Source: Flavipsychrobacter stenotrophus
GTDB lineage: Bacteria; Bacteroidota; Bacteroidia; Chitinophagales; Chitinophagaceae
Length of the DNA: 64,000 bases
NCBI RefSeq assembly: GCF_002954265.1
Contig: NZ_PPSL01000001.1
Coordinates: 682,001 to 746,000, forward strand
Direction of reading: 5' to 3'
Every line of letters starts with the position of its first letter. Within the stretch, counting starts at the first letter, position 1. The translations under genes and the position numbers were made by a program. This document shows, one piece after another, positions 1 through 8,792 of the stretch. Under the pieces are notes generated by a model. The model saw nothing but the letters and a program-made list of their open reading frames with translations, did no database searches and was not told where the DNA came from.

Positions 1-3000
1 CAATACCACGTATAGGTAAGGTCTGATGCCGGCCATGAGGTGTTCGTACAAACGATGGTATCGCCCTTACAATTTTTCGTGAGCACATAATTAAAGCCGG
101 GAATAATAGGCGGGGCATCTAATGTGTCGTGACCAAAGGTTGCAGATACGCAGGCAGCAGTTGTATAGGCGAAAATATTTGAATAGATGCCTTCACAAAG
201 ATTAGGAATAACTACAGTGCTATCTGATGGGATGTTCACGCTGATAAGCGGCTGAGGTACACCATTCAAGGAGTATTTGATCGTGTCTATTTGTGATGGA
301 TGTAAACCCAATAAAGTAATGGTTCCGTCGCAGAATCCGCACTTAGTAGGATCGGTATAGGTAACCTTGCGTAGTGTAAATGGCGGATTGACCAATGTGA
401 ATGGACCTACGGTAGCAGTAGCGCATGTACTGAATACTGCAAATATATTACTGTATACGCCCTGATCCAGACCGGTCAACACTACGGTGCCTGCTGCGGA
501 AACCAACAATACTATAGGTGGTTGAGGCACTCCGTTCAATGTGTACTTAATCGTGTCCGCATCGCCTGGATAAAGATTGCTTATTGTTATTTTACCGTCA
601 CGTGCAGCGCAATAGCTTGGGTTGGTGAATGTGGCCGTTGGAATGAGTAGCGGAGGATTGGTGAGGGTGATCGGTCCGATAGGAGTGGTCACACAATTGG
701 CATAGGTGGCAGTGATGTTTGTGTACACACCTGCGCCAAGTCCGGTTAAGGTTACAGTACCGGCGGCAGATACAACAAAAGTCTGGAAGGGTTGCAAGAT
801 ACCGTTCTTATAGAATTTGATGGTATCGAGATCACCCGGATGCAGGTTGCTGATCGTTATGGTTCCGTCAAAGTGACCGCAATAACTTGGGTTGGTGAAT
901 GTACCTGATGTAGCCAGTATGGGTGGATTAACCAATGTATAAGGGCCAATAGCAGGGGTAGCACATGGGCCGTAGGTAGTGATGATGTTGGTATAAACAC
1001 CCGCACCAAGTCCGGTTATTGTTACAGTACCCGATGCTGATACGGTGAGCACTACAAATGGCTGTAGTACACCATTCAGGTAATATTTTACAGTATCGGC
1101 ATCGCCCGCATGTAGTCCGCTAATGGTAATGCTGCCATCGTTATGCCCGCAATAACTAGGGTTGATGAATGTTGCAGTTGGTACAGGTATTGGTGGGTTA
1201 ACTAATGTTACAGGTCCCAAAGGTGTGGTAACACATGGTCCGAAAGTAGCCGTAATGTTAGTGTATAATCCTGCGCCAAGGTTTGGTATGACAATGCTGC
1301 CGGCAGCATTTACAGTGAGTATCAATACAGGTTGCAATACGCCATTGAGGAAATACCTGATGGTATCTGCATCGCCGGGGTGTAGGTTACTTACAGTTAT
1401 ACTTCCGTCATAATGACCACAATAGCTTGGGTTAACGAAAGTAAATGTAGGCGTAGGGATGGGTGGATTTACCAAGGTTACAGGACCTACCGGGCTTGAA
1501 GCACACTGGCCATATGTGGCTGATATATTGGTGTAAACACCGGCATATAGGTTCACAATTGTAACGGTAGAGTCAGCGGCTACGGTGAATATTTGTGGTG
1601 GTTGTATGATGCCATTGTAGGTAAACTTGATGGTATCTACATATCCGGGGTGAAGGTGATAGATCTTAATGGTTCCATCATTGTGTCCGCAATAAGTAGG
1701 GTTTGTGAAGGTTACTGTTATTGGTGGAACAGGTGGATTGGCCAACAGGAATGGTCCTATAGGTGTTGACAGGCAATTGCCGTAAGTGATAATGAAATCG
1801 CTGTATACACCGGACAATAAGCCGGTGAGCACAACTATGCCACCTGCCGTTGCTGTTCTTACAATGGATGGCTGTAAAGCTCCGTTAAGCGTATAGCTTA
1901 TAGATACTGTAGCGCTGGCAGCAATGCCAGACAGCGTAATTGTTCCATTGGCTAATCCGCAATAGGTGGGATTGGTAAATGTACCAGTAATAGCCGGTGC
2001 AACAGGTGCGGCAATATTGATAGGAATTGATGTCATGCAGCCATAAGCGCCTGAACCACGCACTGTTATTGTGTAAGTATTGGGAACAAGACTATCTGTA
2101 ATTGTACCAAATAAACCGGGGAATGTTTGAAAGGTATCTGCGGGAGGGCGTGATACAAGTATGGTCCATGGGGAGCCGAGACCAGATGGCGTAACGGAAA
2201 TAAACGCCTTTCTTAAACACGTAGCGGGCGATATTATAGTTCCTGTCAAACTTGGCGATGGAGAAACGGTGATGGTATAAGCGAGTGTCTGGGTACTGGA
2301 TAGCGGACAGTTATCGTCGGTGTAAGTAATGTAAAAAATGTACGATCCAAGGGCAATACTTGTAGAGGTCCATGTTATGTTTACCTGTGGTGTAGGTGTG
2401 CCATTATTGATAACATTAAAAACCGCTCCGGTAGGCAATCCTGATGCGGATACGGTTATATTGTTTAGCGGATTGGCTTCGGTAGGAAAAATATTCAGGG
2501 TAAAAGGTCCGGAATTCTGGCAAATATGAAAATGTATGGAATCATCTATGACACCATTTGTTGTAGTTGTAAATGCGCCTGTAGGGCCGGTATTGGTGCA
2601 TGTCAGCACAAGGAAGGTCATTTCGCGTTGGCTGGAACCTACGAATACGCCATTTCTATACTCACGTACATTATATACGACCAGCGATCGCTGCAGTGCA
2701 TTAGGGAAAAAGGATATCTGCCCGGTGTGAGAGTCGAATGAAAAGGTAGTGGCAGCCAGTGGAGCGGTTGCTGTGTAAGGTGGAATGTAGACCGGATCGC
2801 CTGAAGTAGCACAAGTGGCAGAAACGCCGCCACCGCCGGGTGAACCACCCCTGCCGGCAACTAGTGCAAATGATAAACTATCTCCATCGGCATCTACTGC
2901 GCCCGGATTGTAATTGTCGTTGTTATTGAGGCAAAAGAAAGGAGTGGGTACAACAGTAAGTATGGGACTGGAATTGTGTGTAATAGTATTGTTCAGGGTA

Positions 3001-3518
3001 TCTACCAATTCAGTGACAGTGCCACTAAGAATGTTGGTAATTGCTGCAGCCCTACCTGCACCGCCTGCAGATCCGCCCATGTATCCATAATAAACAAAAC
3101 GCCAAACTGAAGAGGCATAGGGAACAGTGTAAGTGCCTGTATAGACAAACTTCTTAATGCCGGGAATGGCGTTGGATGTGTTGGTGCACTGTGTATTATT
3201 GATATCAGCTGGACATACCGGGGTTATTTCTACACCCGCAGTTGGTGCCTGTATGGTAAGGTTAAATGAACTTATTGAAGTATTGCCATCGAAAATACAG
3301 ATCTTAGGAACCGCGGAAGGCAATGATGCAAATGCACTGGATGAAGCCGGTCCACAGTCGCCATAAGCGATGAGGGTAATCTTATAGGTATTGCCATTTA
3401 CCCAGGTGTAAAAAAGATCTAATCCAACTATATGAGATGCGAACGCGTTTGAGCTAAGGCACAATAATAACAATGCAGAAACGACATACCGAAAATAGCA
3501 AAATATTTTGCGATGCAT
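1..3518 (-). CDS. Large secreted SHIVG-type repeat protein (C-terminus beyond window)
   Basis: The frame is open from an ATG at 3518 to the window edge, about 1172 codons, so the C-terminus is missing. A signal peptide (hydrophobic ALLLLCLSSNAFA) is followed by mature SHIVGLDLFYTW, the start typical of Bacteroidota gliding-motility-associated surface proteins. Residues ~30-500 are Ig-like β-rich sequence. From ~residue 500 there are seven repeats of exactly 90 residues, each marked by a motif like CGHxDGTI, then NLHPGDADTIKY.LNGV.QP and a GLGAGVYTNI.ATYG.C segment. After the repeats a PKD-like stretch (NCKGDTIVCTNTS) begins. This architecture is usual for cell-surface adhesins exported by the type IX system. 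The sorting domain that would prove this lies outside the window. The exact function is unknown. Confidence 0.85.
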   Translation of the reverse strand, partial: MHRKIFCYFRYVVSALLLLCLSSNAFASHIVGLDLFYTWVNGNTYKITLIAYGDCGPASSSAFASLPSAVPKICIFDGNTSISSFNLTIQAPTAGVEITPVCPADINNTQCTNTSNAIPGIKKFVYTGTYTVPYASSVWRFVYYGYMGGSAGGAGRAAAITNILSGTVTELVDTLNNTITHNSSPILTVVPTPFFCLNNNDNYNPGAVDADGDSLSFALVAGRGGSPGGGGVSATCATSGDPVYIPPYTATAPLAATTFSFDSHTGQISFFPNALQRSLVVYNVREYRNGVFVGSSQREMTFLVLTCTNTGPTGAFTTTTNGVIDDSIHFHICQNSGPFTLNIFPTEANPLNNITVSASGLPTGAVFNVINNGTPTPQVNITWTSTSIALGSYIFYITYTDDNCPLSSTQTLAYTITVSPSPSLTGTIISPATCLRKAFISVTPSGLGSPWTILVSRPPADTFQTFPGLFGTITDSLVPNTYTITVRGSGAYGCMTSIPINIAAPVAPAITGTFTNPTYCGLANGTITLSGIAASATVSISYTLNGALQPSIVRTATAGGIVVLTGLLSGVYSDFIITYGNCLSTPIGPFLLANPPVPPITVTFTNPTYCGHNDGTIKIYHLHPGYVDTIKFTYNGIIQPPQIFTVAADSTVTIVNLYAGVYTNISATYGQCASSPVGPVTLVNPPIPTPTFTFVNPSYCGHYDGSITVSNLHPGDADTIRYFLNGVLQPVLILTVNAAGSIVIPNLGAGLYTNITATFGPCVTTPLGPVTLVNPPIPVPTATFINPSYCGHNDGSITISGLHAGDADTVKYYLNGVLQPFVVLTVSASGTVTITGLGAGVYTNIITTYGPCATPAIGPYTLVNPPILATSGTFTNPSYCGHFDGTITISNLHPGDLDTIKFYKNGILQPFQTFVVSAAGTVTLTGLGAGVYTNITATYANCVTTPIGPITLTNPPLLIPTATFTNPSYCAARDGKITISNLYPGDADTIKYTLNGVPQPPIVLLVSAAGTVVLTGLDQGVYSNIFAVFSTCATATVGPFTLVNPPFTLRKVTYTDPTKCGFCDGTITLLGLHPSQIDTIKYSLNGVPQPLISVNIPSDSTVVIPNLCEGIYSNIFAYTTAACVSATFGHDTLDAPPIIPGFNYVLTKNCKGDTIVCTNTSWPASDLTYTWY
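177..2066 (-). repeat. Seven in-gene tandem repeats of 270 bp
   Basis: The conserved codons for the CGHxDG motif recur at about 1957, 1687, 1417, 1147, 877, 607 and 337, always 270 bp apart. The units encode 90-residue domains. They differ at many positions, so they are old repeats rather than a recent duplication. The middle units (about 600-1700) resemble each other most closely. Outer boundaries are approximate. Confidence 0.85.
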
Positions 3519-3648
3519 ATAGTGTATTATAACAGGGTAGAGAAAATTATGTGTATGTGATAATAAGTATGTAAATATATATATTCTACATGAATAATGA
3601 CGTGATGAGGCCTGTATTAGGGGTGAAATGACAATTTTTATAGGTGTA

Positions 3649-4155
3649 TCAAGTCGCAATAAACTCTTGGAGGTGTGAAACTGCATAGTCAAGCATCAAT
3701 TTTTCCGTAGCCAGGTTAAGGTTGGCATATCGCTGATCAATGATCTCAAACTCTATAAATTCTTCATACAGGCGGGCAAACTCTTCTACTGTAGTGGTAC
3801 GGCCCAACTGTTCCATATTGAGCACATATACCTTCAAAACATCATCTAGCACTATGGCCATTTCAAAAGCGCCAACCATATTGAGTTGTTCGATAAGCGA
3901 GGGCATTAGTCCTATATATCCATTTTGTATAAACTGGATAAAGCCCCCCTGCACTACCTGAGTGCGGAGATAATCGTAACCGAGCAGTAGTTGCTGACCC
4001 GGAGAAAGATCATCCATAAAGTCGAATGATTGCCTTTTGTATAACTCTTCGTGGAGGGGTTCTACCAGCATTTCATAGAGTTCGTCATACATCGCATTTT
4101 TATATGCGACATTTATTTTGTCCTTATCTACAGCAGGTAGAAAATTGCTAACCAT
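3649..4155 (-). CDS. DMP19/DUF4375-like protein
   Basis: A 168-residue soluble protein with no signal peptide. The central part (LSPGQQLLLGYDYLRTQVVQGGFIQF and following) matches the pattern of the DMP19/DUF4375 family: a run ending in GGF.QF, then a helix-rich C-terminal half. Some family members are DNA-mimic proteins, but many bacterial copies have no known role. It is divergent from the YeiH-type gene, with only 18 bp between the two starts, so the two promoters must overlap. Family assignment is by motif only. Confidence 0.6.
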   Translation of the reverse strand: MVSNFLPAVDKDKINVAYKNAMYDELYEMLVEPLHEELYKRQSFDFMDDLSPGQQLLLGYDYLRTQVVQGGFIQFIQNGYIGLMPSLIEQLNMVGAFEMAIVLDDVLKVYVLNMEQLGRTTTVEEFARLYEEFIEFEIIDQRYANLNLATEKLMLDYAVSHLQEFIAT

Positions 4156-4160
4156 AATAT

Positions 4161-4168
4161 TATCTTTG
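4161..4168 (+). promoter_or_regulatory. Bacteroidota -7 promoter element TATCTTTG
   Basis: A perfect TAnnTTTG element ends 5 bp before the ATG at 4174. With the usual 5-7 bp spacing to the transcription start, the mRNA would begin at or beside the start codon, giving a leaderless or nearly leaderless message. No good -33 TTG is seen at the ideal distance. Confidence 0.5.
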
Positions 4169-4173
4169 CGCCG

Positions 4174-5220
4174 ATGAAAAATACATTAATTACAATACCT
4201 GACCAATTTCGCAAGGTAATTTTTATCATTTTATTGGGACTTTGTATTGTATTACCGCTTGATGCAGTGCCGGGTATGCCTGTTTACGTCAGTGCTCCTA
4301 TTGCTTTGTTATTGGGATTAATGGTGGCCATCATTATAGGCCACCCCTATATTAAGCAGAATAAGAAAGCCACTACTATGTTGCTGCAGATATCTGTAGT
4401 GCTATTGGGCTTCCACCTGGATCTGGAACATGCCATGAAAGCAGGTAGCAAGGGGTTTGTATTTACCATTACCACTATTATACTTACACTGGTTGTTGGC
4501 TACTTTTTGGGTAAATGGTTGAAAATTGACAAGAAGACATCTTTCCTTATTTCTAATGGTACTGCTATATGCGGTGGCAGTGCCATTGCTGCTGTAGCGC
4601 CAATTGTTGATGCAAACGACCAGGAAATAAGCGTATCGCTTGGGACTGTGTTTATTCTTAATTCTATTGCCTTACTGATCTTTCCTTCTATAGGTCACTA
4701 CCTGAATATGTCGGCAGAGCAGTTTGGAACGTGGTGTGCTATTGCCATACATGATACCAGCTCGGTAGTTGGAGCTGCCAGTAACTATAAAGATACCATG
4801 GGCAATGAGGCACTAACTATAGCAACAACCATAAAACTGGAGCGCGCTTTGTGGATCATACCCATTGCTTTGATCACGGCATACTTTCAGAAGAATACCG
4901 GCAAGAAGCTAAAGCTGCCTTATTTCATATTCTACTTTATCATTGCAATAGTAGTGTCTACTTATCTGCCGGTTTATGTTCCTGCGCTGAATAGCAAGAT
5001 AGATCTGCGTGGCCCATTTGCAGCTCACTCTGAAACTTTCTTTAACTACCTGTATCTGATAGGCAAGAAAGGACTGGTGGTGACGCTTTTCCTGATCGGG
5101 TCGGGATTGTCGTTGACTACTATAAGGCAGGTAGGGTTTAAGCCAATTTTGCAGGGTGTGTTATTGTGGATATTAATTGGTAGTGTATCGTTGTTTGTGA
5201 TCACGCATACGCTCAGTTGA
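4174..5220 (+). CDS. YeiH/UPF0324 family membrane protein (putative sulfate exporter)
   Basis: A 348-residue integral membrane protein with about ten hydrophobic segments. The signature NGTAICGGSAIAA is at residues ~127-140, the central conserved motif of the UPF0324/YeiH family (Cons_hypoth698). Members are annotated as putative sulfate exporters. The length is normal for the family. The ATG at 4174 is fixed by the promoter element just upstream. The function is inferred from the family; nothing nearby confirms the substrate. Confidence 0.85.
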   Translation: MKNTLITIPDQFRKVIFIILLGLCIVLPLDAVPGMPVYVSAPIALLLGLMVAIIIGHPYIKQNKKATTMLLQISVVLLGFHLDLEHAMKAGSKGFVFTITTIILTLVVGYFLGKWLKIDKKTSFLISNGTAICGGSAIAAVAPIVDANDQEISVSLGTVFILNSIALLIFPSIGHYLNMSAEQFGTWCAIAIHDTSSVVGAASNYKDTMGNEALTIATTIKLERALWIIPIALITAYFQKNTGKKLKLPYFIFYFIIAIVVSTYLPVYVPALNSKIDLRGPFAAHSETFFNYLYLIGKKGLVVTLFLIGSGLSLTTIRQVGFKPILQGVLLWILIGSVSLFVITHTLS

Positions 5221-5244
5221 TGGGGATTTTTGATTTTTCTCAGC

Positions 5245-5294
5245 CGCTTTGGAGACGCACCCTTCGATAAAAACTCAGGGTGACAATGCGTCTC
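5245..5294. repeat. Dispersed intergenic repeat, copy A
   Basis: Bases 5245-5279 are identical to 30777-30811, a 35-bp exact match that includes the core CCCTTCGATAAAAACTCAGG. In this copy GAGACGCA (5252-5259) and TGCGTCTC (5287-5294) pair, so the unit can fold as a hairpin. It lies between convergent genes. Short ORFs read from it are artefacts. Confidence 0.75.
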
Positions 5295-5376
5295 AACCAG
5301 AGGTGTCTGGTGACTAGCCATTCATAGTTTATATTATTCAAAGCGTGCTACTACTGAGTTTTTTGTTCTCGAGTCA

Positions 5377-6564
5377 TTAACGACTGACCGCCTGCCGGTC
5401 ACAAAACATTTTATAGTACTTCTGGTTCTTGATAGCCAGTGTACCGCTAAGGTCTAAAATGTCTCTTTGCCATTGTTGTTTTTTGGCAAATTTTACTAAT
5501 TCGTCGGTAGTTGATGCGGTGAAGTTTCCGCTGCTACGCAGGTGTGCGTAGGCTAACAGGCGGGCCATTTCTTTCGCTACTTCACTTAATCGGCTAAAAT
5601 CCTGATCGAAATATTCTAATGACATTCTATCGGATGAGGGTTGCAGCTCCTTTACAACGTACCAATTGTCGGCCATTTTGTGTGGCACTATGAAGGCTGG
5701 TGGGGTAAACTGCATGAGGTTGCCGGTAGTAATGATGCGCTCAGCGTCGTTTTTGAAACGGGGTTGTTTTATAGTTGTTGATTCGAGGTAGCAAGAGGGC
5801 CTTGACTCTTTTACGTCAATGAGGTATTGCTTGCCCTTGGCTTTAGAGAAGAAGAGCATGCAATAGCGGTTTTGCCCCAGGCTGCCAGTGCCGGCTATGC
5901 GGATGGCTGCATCTTCAAACACCATCTGACTGTACTTTGGACTTTTGGTAAGCAGGGGAGTGATGCTTTCGAATAAGGCGATCTTCCTGTCTTTGTCCAT
6001 GGGCAGGTAGCGCTTACCATCAGTCTTTAATTTAAGTACGCCCTTTTCTTTTACGGTTCTTTTGGCAATAAATGCATCCCTGTTCATGGTGCTCATCTGG
6101 CCGAAATACTTTTTAAATTCTCCGTAAGCAACTTCAGACTCCAGCATCATGGCCTTGCGTTTGGCTATGGTTGCGGTATAGGTGTCCAGTATATCGTGTA
6201 TGGCTTTGTGTACTTTCACATGAGCCACATTCATTTGCGCGGCGGCAACAATTATGCTGGTAATGAAGCGGGTGAGTTCTGTCTCGGGGCTGCCCAGAAA
6301 GGCCTCGTCAAAATCATTAATGTCGAAATACACCTGGCGGTTATCTCCTTTATAAGACCCGAAGTTTTCAAAGTGCGCATCGCCACACGTCCATGTTCTG
6401 ATCTTTGGTTTGTTTTTGTACAGCTTAGCAAAGTCCTCTGCAAATAAATGACAAGTACCCCTGTAAAAACGGAAAGGGCTCTCCTGCAAAGCTTTCCATT
6501 TAAATTGGTGGAGTTGCTCAGGAACACCCATATTATACCTATCCAACCGTTTGATCAGAGACAT
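5377..6564 (-). CDS. DUF2252 family protein
   Basis: A 395-residue soluble protein matching DUF2252. An early FYRGTCHLFAED motif is followed by TWTCGDAHFENFGSY and YFDINDFDEA. The order G-D-x-H-x-x-N then D-F-D resembles the catalytic loop and metal-binding motifs of aminoglycoside-phosphotransferase-like kinases, so an ATP-dependent kinase activity is possible. That is an inference; no substrate is known. Length and motif order are normal. The stop is 156 bp from the convergent YeiH-type gene. Confidence 0.85.
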   Translation of the reverse strand: MSLIKRLDRYNMGVPEQLHQFKWKALQESPFRFYRGTCHLFAEDFAKLYKNKPKIRTWTCGDAHFENFGSYKGDNRQVYFDINDFDEAFLGSPETELTRFITSIIVAAAQMNVAHVKVHKAIHDILDTYTATIAKRKAMMLESEVAYGEFKKYFGQMSTMNRDAFIAKRTVKEKGVLKLKTDGKRYLPMDKDRKIALFESITPLLTKSPKYSQMVFEDAAIRIAGTGSLGQNRYCMLFFSKAKGKQYLIDVKESRPSCYLESTTIKQPRFKNDAERIITTGNLMQFTPPAFIVPHKMADNWYVVKELQPSSDRMSLEYFDQDFSRLSEVAKEMARLLAYAHLRSSGNFTASTTDELVKFAKKQQWQRDILDLSGTLAIKNQKYYKMFCDRQAVSR

Positions 6565-6721
6565 GTATTGAATCTTATTTTAGCTTACAGTAGCGGGGCT
6601 TCTGGTAATCAGTAGATTATAGCCATAACTACTCAATCGCGATATGAAGGTACTCACTTTTGTGGTGTAGGGATAACTGCTGTGTTATTTTTGGATTAAA
6701 TCGGGGAAGAGTAATTTCACT

Positions 6722-7378
6722 TTAGCAATGACGATGCCAGTGATATGGCCGGTTGTGGCGATTAGTGATGCAGATCAAAGACATTACAGGGCCATTAAAA
6801 TCTGAGGCGGTGCTGCCAAATGCAGTCCCATCACCACTGAACAGTGCATCATTAAAGAGGAAATTATATGATGCGGTCAGTGCAAAGTTCTTTTTGTTAT
6901 TGAAGCTGATGGCAGGCCTTACAAACCACATATCATTAGAAAGCAGTCGGTTGAACTTACCACAGTGGCAATCTGCTGTAGTATCTTTTGAGCCAAACTC
7001 CAGTAGTTCTTCTCCAAAGAGTACATGTGCAGTAAAGTCGATATGGTCGCCAGAAAACAATCTTATGCCCAAGTTCAAACCCAGCGCATATTGCCGGTAG
7101 TTATACTTTACTCCGCTTAGGGTGAAGCCATAATCGTCGGGACTGGTGCCGTTAAAAATACTTGCATTGGCACCTGCCAATAACCTTCCTCTATACACAT
7201 TGCCCGAAATCAAAAACTCGCCACCACCTAGTATCGCCTTACCGGCAGCCAGACCACCTAACCCACAATAATAGTAACCACCCTCATCACTACCATATGA
7301 CCGGTAGCTGTTACCCCCGAAGGCATTGACATGAGTTGCCATAAAGAGCAATACAATGGCTAACAAGTTCCTGAACAT
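6722..7378 (-). CDS. Secreted or outer-membrane β-rich protein, possible frameshift near the C-terminus
   Basis: A 218-residue protein with a clear signal peptide (MFRNLLAIVLLFMATHVNAFGG). The rest alternates hydrophobic and polar residues as in small outer-membrane β-barrels, for example YALGLNLGIRLF and NFALTASYNFLF. The last ~12 residues (TNRHNRPYHWHRHC) look unlike a barrel end. In the next frame the same DNA reads IATTGHITGIVIAKVKLLF and stops at 6685, a far more typical last strand. One inserted or lost base near 6760 is therefore suspected. No specific family was recognised. Confidence 0.6.
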   Translation of the reverse strand: MFRNLLAIVLLFMATHVNAFGGNSYRSYGSDEGGYYYCGLGGLAAGKAILGGGEFLISGNVYRGRLLAGANASIFNGTSPDDYGFTLSGVKYNYRQYALGLNLGIRLFSGDHIDFTAHVLFGEELLEFGSKDTTADCHCGKFNRLLSNDMWFVRPAISFNNKKNFALTASYNFLFNDALFSGDGTAFGSTASDFNGPVMSLICITNRHNRPYHWHRHC

Positions 7379-7440
7379 AAGTGTGTGTTATATGGGATTT
7401 ATTAGCAATTGTTGTGCCAAAAAATTATCTACAGAACAAA

Positions 7441-7448
7441 TAACTTTG
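7441..7448 (+). promoter_or_regulatory. -7 promoter element TAACTTTG
   Basis: A perfect TAnnTTTG element 73 bp before the ATG at 7521. It supports a separate transcript for the small gene and argues against the longer in-frame start at 7356, which lies upstream of the element. Confidence 0.45.
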
Positions 7449-7520
7449 AGTAGAGTTGGGGGCTTAATGGTAGTAGTTTGCAGTTTCAGCAATAATCAAC
7501 TATTAATTACAGATCATAGA

Positions 7521-7832
7521 ATGAGCACACAAGAAACGGTTTTAAATGTAAGGTATGATGCTCCCCCGGAAATTTGGGATAAAGTACCTGTAATTTATCA
7601 ACACTTAGAGGGTTGGCTAGGGTACCACGTTGATAGTAACTTGCCTTTTTGGTATAGTTTTGATGAAAATGAAAAACATATTCTCGCTTCAGTGGAACCA
7701 AGCGGTCTTCTATTTACTGGTTTAATGGAAGATGCAGAGTGGGGAATTTGGGTAAGTAATATTAAACGCTTAGCTACTGAAATCTTAGGGTATAAGGTCG
7801 GAGAAATTGAATTGGGTGAGGTTGATTATTAA
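7521..7832 (+). CDS. Conserved hypothetical protein, 103 aa
   Basis: A small soluble acidic protein (MSTQETVLNVRYDAPPEIW…) with no signal peptide or membrane segment. The C-terminus WVSNIKRLATEILGYKVGEIELGE looks like an α/β fold. I do not recognise a named family. The ATG at 7521 is chosen because the frame upstream of it overlaps the neighbouring divergent gene's start and lies before the promoter element. It is convergent with higA, 38 bp away. Its size, acidity and location next to a toxin-antitoxin pair would fit an accessory or immunity-type protein, but nothing proves this. Confidence 0.55.
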   Translation: MSTQETVLNVRYDAPPEIWDKVPVIYQHLEGWLGYHVDSNLPFWYSFDENEKHILASVEPSGLLFTGLMEDAEWGIWVSNIKRLATEILGYKVGEIELGEVDY

Positions 7833-7870
7833 GTATGTTAGACATGTCTCGGCAAGTGTTTTTATTAAGA

Positions 7871-8308
7871 TTAAGCAGTTTCCAAAAGAACATTTCCGTC
7901 AATGCCCAGTTTAGCGTGGATACTCCGCAAAAATTCTACATCCGGTTCACGCTTGCCACTCAAAATTTGCGACACCTTAGCCTCGCCCATATTGAGAAGA
8001 ATGGCCAGGCTTTTTTGATTCAGTTTTTTTTGCAGCATCTTGAAGCGGATGAGGTCTGTAAGGTGAGGTTCGTATCCTAATGCATTGGCTATTTTCTGTA
8101 CATCGGTTTCATTTTCGTGAACAGATGTTACGTCTATTGGGTGCATTCCATTCCTTTCTTCGTACAATGCTACAAGGCTAGCAGTATGCTCAATCCATTT
8201 TAGTTCTGATTCCGTTAGGTTCTCTTCACCTTTGGCGGCAATTTGTTCAAGTAAAGACGACGCTTTATTGTAATTCTCTTTGTCTACAATCTTTAATATC
8301 TTTTCCAT
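7871..8308 (-). CDS. higA: HigA-type antitoxin, HTH protein
   Basis: A 145-residue protein. The N-terminal ~80 residues are acidic and helical. Residues ~85-140 are an XRE-like helix-turn-helix (LNQKSLAILLNMGEAKVSQILSGKR) typical of HigA antitoxins. It follows higB by 12 bp in the toxin-first order characteristic of higBA. It should bind HigB and repress the pair's promoter. The 23-bp inverted repeat at 8687-8709 is the likely operator. Confidence 0.85.
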   Translation of the reverse strand: MEKILKIVDKENYNKASSLLEQIAAKGEENLTESELKWIEHTASLVALYEERNGMHPIDVTSVHENETDVQKIANALGYEPHLTDLIRFKMLQKKLNQKSLAILLNMGEAKVSQILSGKREPDVEFLRSIHAKLGIDGNVLLETA

Positions 8309-8320
8309 AATCCATTGCTA

Positions 8321-8614
8321 TTATAGTTTGCTAATGTTTACTTTATCGTATTCGCTATGTGTGCCGAAAAACCTGATAAATATTGTTCTCGTTCTAAAAA
8401 TTATTCTCACTATCAATCTGTAGTGATTCCCCATGATGTTGAATATAAAAAGCCCGTTACCAAAGTAATCGACTGAATTAAATGTGCTTCGGATCTCATT
8501 TAGATTCGCCCAGTCTGATGTACTTGCTTCCAGAAACCACTTTGTAATTGCATCGGACGCTTCAGGATATTGAATTTTATATTCGTTTAACGTTCCCCGG
8601 CTAATTACAACCAT
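8321..8614 (-). CDS. higB: HigB-type mRNA interferase toxin
   Basis: A 97-residue protein of the HigB_toxin (RelE-superfamily) type. IFNIMGNHYRLIVRI is followed by IFIRFFGTHSEYDK, the family's conserved C-terminal signature with the HSEYDK motif. It cuts ribosome-bound mRNA in characterised relatives and is neutralised by the downstream HigA. Length is normal and no defect is visible, so the module looks intact. Confidence 0.9.
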   Translation of the reverse strand: MVVISRGTLNEYKIQYPEASDAITKWFLEASTSDWANLNEIRSTFNSVDYFGNGLFIFNIMGNHYRLIVRIIFRTRTIFIRFFGTHSEYDKVNISKL

Positions 8615-8673
8615 ACCTAATTAAGTTTTTCATAAGTGTGAAGTGTTTATTTTTCGGTTCATGCCGTTAATTA

Positions 8674-8681
8674 CAAAATTA
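8674..8681 (-). promoter_or_regulatory. -7 promoter element for higBA (TAATTTTG)
   Basis: On the minus strand this reads TAATTTTG, a TAnnTTTG match 60 bp upstream of the higB ATG. The inverted repeat at 8687-8709 sits directly upstream, over the expected spacer and -33 region. Confidence 0.5.
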
Positions 8682-8686
8682 GAAAT

Positions 8687-8709
8687 TTAATTTCATTTTA
8701 TGAAATTAA
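8687..8709. promoter_or_regulatory. Inverted repeat, candidate HigA operator
   Basis: TTAATTTCAT, three bases, then ATGAAATTAA: a perfect 10-bp inverted repeat immediately upstream of the higBA -7 element. A HigA dimer bound here would block the promoter, as in other type II systems. Assignment is by position and symmetry. Confidence 0.55.
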
Positions 8710-8740
8710 GTTGAGCCATAAAGAGTCGAGAAAATACTAA

Positions 8741-8767
8741 AAAAGCCGCTCCTTAAGGAGCGGCTTT
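8741..8767 (-). terminator. Rho-independent terminator of lepA
   Basis: AAAGCCGCTCCTT and its exact complement form a perfect 26-bp palindrome (8742-8767). On the minus strand it ends in a run of six T. It lies 25 bp past the lepA stop. Confidence 0.85.
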
Positions 8768-8792
8768 ACACATATAATTCAATACTTAAATA

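Noticed and set aside
5046-5321. ORF containing a CHPEFLSKGASPKR-type peptide (also at 30614-30841)
   Set aside because: The shared peptide is only the translated dispersed 35-bp repeat; the rest differs.
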